Shown: positions 51,147 to 51,921 of the stretch, one piece after another
Layout of the letters: each line of letters starts with the position of its first letter
How positions within the stretch are numbered: position 1 is the first letter of the stretch
From: Spirochaetales bacterium Spiro_09
Lineage (GTDB): Bacteria > Spirochaetota > Spirochaetia > Treponematales > Treponemataceae
Direction of reading: 5' to 3'
DNA length: 51,921 nucleotides
Assembly (NCBI GenBank): GCA_001604385.1
Contig: LVBK01000032.1
Location: 1 to 51,921 of the forward strand
The notes under the pieces: model-generated
The model's input: only the letters and a program-made list of their open reading frames with translations
Database searches by the model: none
What the model was told of the DNA's origin: nothing
Program-made: the position numbers and the translations under genes

Positions 51147-51152
51147 TATAAT
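51147..51152 (+). promoter_or_regulatory. Consensus -10 box before the solute-binding protein gene
   Basis: A perfect TATAAT, 46 nt before the start codon. TTGGAC at 51122-51127 is a possible -35 at a long 19-bp spacing. Confidence 0.5.
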
Positions 51153-51198
51153 TCAAAGTGTGTTATTGAACAAAGTAGTTCACTCCGGGAGCGTCTCT

Positions 51199-51921
51199 AT
51201 GGTTCGAATAATTCGCTGTATGCTCTTCGTTGCGGTGTTCGCTCTTGTGCCGCTCGGCGCGGATACCGTCCGCATGGCGGTGTTCCAGCTTGACCCCTTT
51301 ATGATGGAGGGTGAAAATGAGCCGGACGGCATTACGGTTGAATACTGGCGGCGGTTTCTTGCGCCCCGTATGGGGGTAGATCTTGTCGTCCTCGGGCCCT
51401 ATCCCATCAAACGGGCCGAGCTGATGCTCGAGCGGGGAGAGGTTGACGTTGTGTCGCAACTGACGAAGATTCCGGAGCGTGAACGCCGGTTTGTGTATCC
51501 GGAAACCCCCCTGACGCGCATCGCCTCGTGCATTGCCGTCCTTCCGGACAGCCCGATTGTCGCGGCAGACTCGCGCGAGGCTTTTTTTGACAAGCGGATT
51601 GGCTTTATCGAGTCTGCCTACATACCGCCCTTTCTGGTACATCCCCGCATATCGATCGACCTCATTACCCATCAGGACTACCGCCGAATGAACCTGAACA
51701 AACTGTTTGCCGGCCATGTCGATGTGGTGTTGGACATCAATTATCTGTCGTTTATGTATTACCTTCGGCAATACGGCTACGTAAGCCACCTTAGAATCAT
51801 GATGCTGCCGGGTGAACCGGTCGAGGTGTACAGTATATTCAGAAACGATGAGCGGGGGCGACGCCTTGCCGCCCTCTTTGACCGGGCGAACCGGGAAGGA
51901 ACGCGCGACGGGGTCTTCGAC
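51199..51921 (+). CDS. Family-3 solute-binding protein, partial (runs off the window)
   Basis: The visible 241 residues start with a signal peptide (1-21, cleavage near LGA-DT) and continue as a periplasmic binding protein of the amino-acid type (SBP_bac_3). Markers are VRMAVFQLDPFM at the first strand, the helix near PIKRAELMLERGEVDVVSQLTKIPERE, and VYSIFRNDERGRRLAALFDRA near the end. The protein could belong to an amino-acid uptake system or be the sensor part of a longer signalling protein, since the C-terminus is missing. GGGAG lies 7 bases before the ATG. Confidence 0.8.
   Translation, partial: MVRIIRCMLFVAVFALVPLGADTVRMAVFQLDPFMMEGENEPDGITVEYWRRFLAPRMGVDLVVLGPYPIKRAELMLERGEVDVVSQLTKIPERERRFVYPETPLTRIASCIAVLPDSPIVAADSREAFFDKRIGFIESAYIPPFLVHPRISIDLITHQDYRRMNLNKLFAGHVDVVLDINYLSFMYYLRQYGYVSHLRIMMLPGEPVEVYSIFRNDERGRRLAALFDRANREGTRDGVFD

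Noticed and set aside
1-51921. CRISPR array
   Set aside because: No regularly spaced direct repeats were seen. The dispersed repeats are single or inverted and far apart.

Overview
The window looks like chromosomal DNA from a spirochaete of the Treponema/Spirochaeta type, probably an anaerobic or micro-aerotolerant sugar fermenter. This is inference from content. There are three methyl-accepting chemotaxis proteins, a CheX phosphatase, two HD-GYP c-di-GMP phosphodiesterases and two class III nucleotide cyclases. There are also many lipoproteins, LRR and FecR proteins, a flavodiiron/hemerythrin oxygen-defence pair, and plant-polysaccharide enzymes (two GH43, one decayed GH26). No rRNA is present, and only the 3' part of one tRNA gene.

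Layout. 1-1034 has no credible gene: a G-run tract, inverted-repeat-bounded units, and a 3' tRNA-Met fragment with a terminator, which looks like the edge of an integrated element. 1111-5697 holds a polytopic membrane protein, then a cyclase, an ECF-like sigma factor, a Cys-rich DUF3795 protein and a Yip1-like membrane protein. 5871-10658 is a decayed, foreign-looking island: a frameshifted 5' piece of hsdR joined to a frameshifted 3' piece of a GH26 mannanase gene, followed by an AT-rich SF1 helicase-nuclease that may be a stand-alone defence gene. 10735-12474 is the flavodiiron/hemerythrin operon. 12581-15754 has an LRR protein, a DUF3820 protein, an unusual carbamoyltransferase and a DUF72 protein. 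16194-20861 is a complete YtfQRT-YjfF-type sugar ABC transporter with an AraC regulator beside it. 21941-25248 has a second cyclase and a GH43/Mpv17-like pair. 25478-29440 has an MCP, an esterase, a small outer-membrane-type protein and a membrane-protein/winged-helix pair under a clear double-palindrome operator. 29608-34491 has a serine-protease lipoprotein and an ABC-2 exporter. 34617-41752 has a HAD phosphatase, an HD-GYP protein and a four-gene signalling operon (MCP, MCP, cyclic-nucleotide-binding-like protein, CheX). 41762-51921 has a GH43-CBM6 lipoprotein, a nitroreductase, a second HD-GYP, several envelope proteins of unknown role, a DUF4395 protein, a FecR lipoprotein and the start of a family-3 solute-binding protein.

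How the parts fit. The furanose-type importer, AraC regulator and GH43 lipoproteins suggest uptake of arabinose- or galactofuranose-type sugars released from hemicellulose. The cyclases, the CRP-like domain protein, the HD-GYPs and the MCP/CheX operon suggest tight coupling of nucleotide second messengers to motility.

The most interesting signals lie outside the coding annotation. Many start codons follow a -10 box by only 6-8 nt with no Shine-Dalgarno, which suggests leaderless mRNAs. A hairpin of nearly identical sequence lies in the presumed leaders of two unrelated genes. Three dispersed repeat families occur between genes. Among proteins, the carbamoyltransferase with altered catalytic motifs, the helicase-nuclease and the CRP-like protein lacking its phosphate-binding arginine are the best candidates for new biology.
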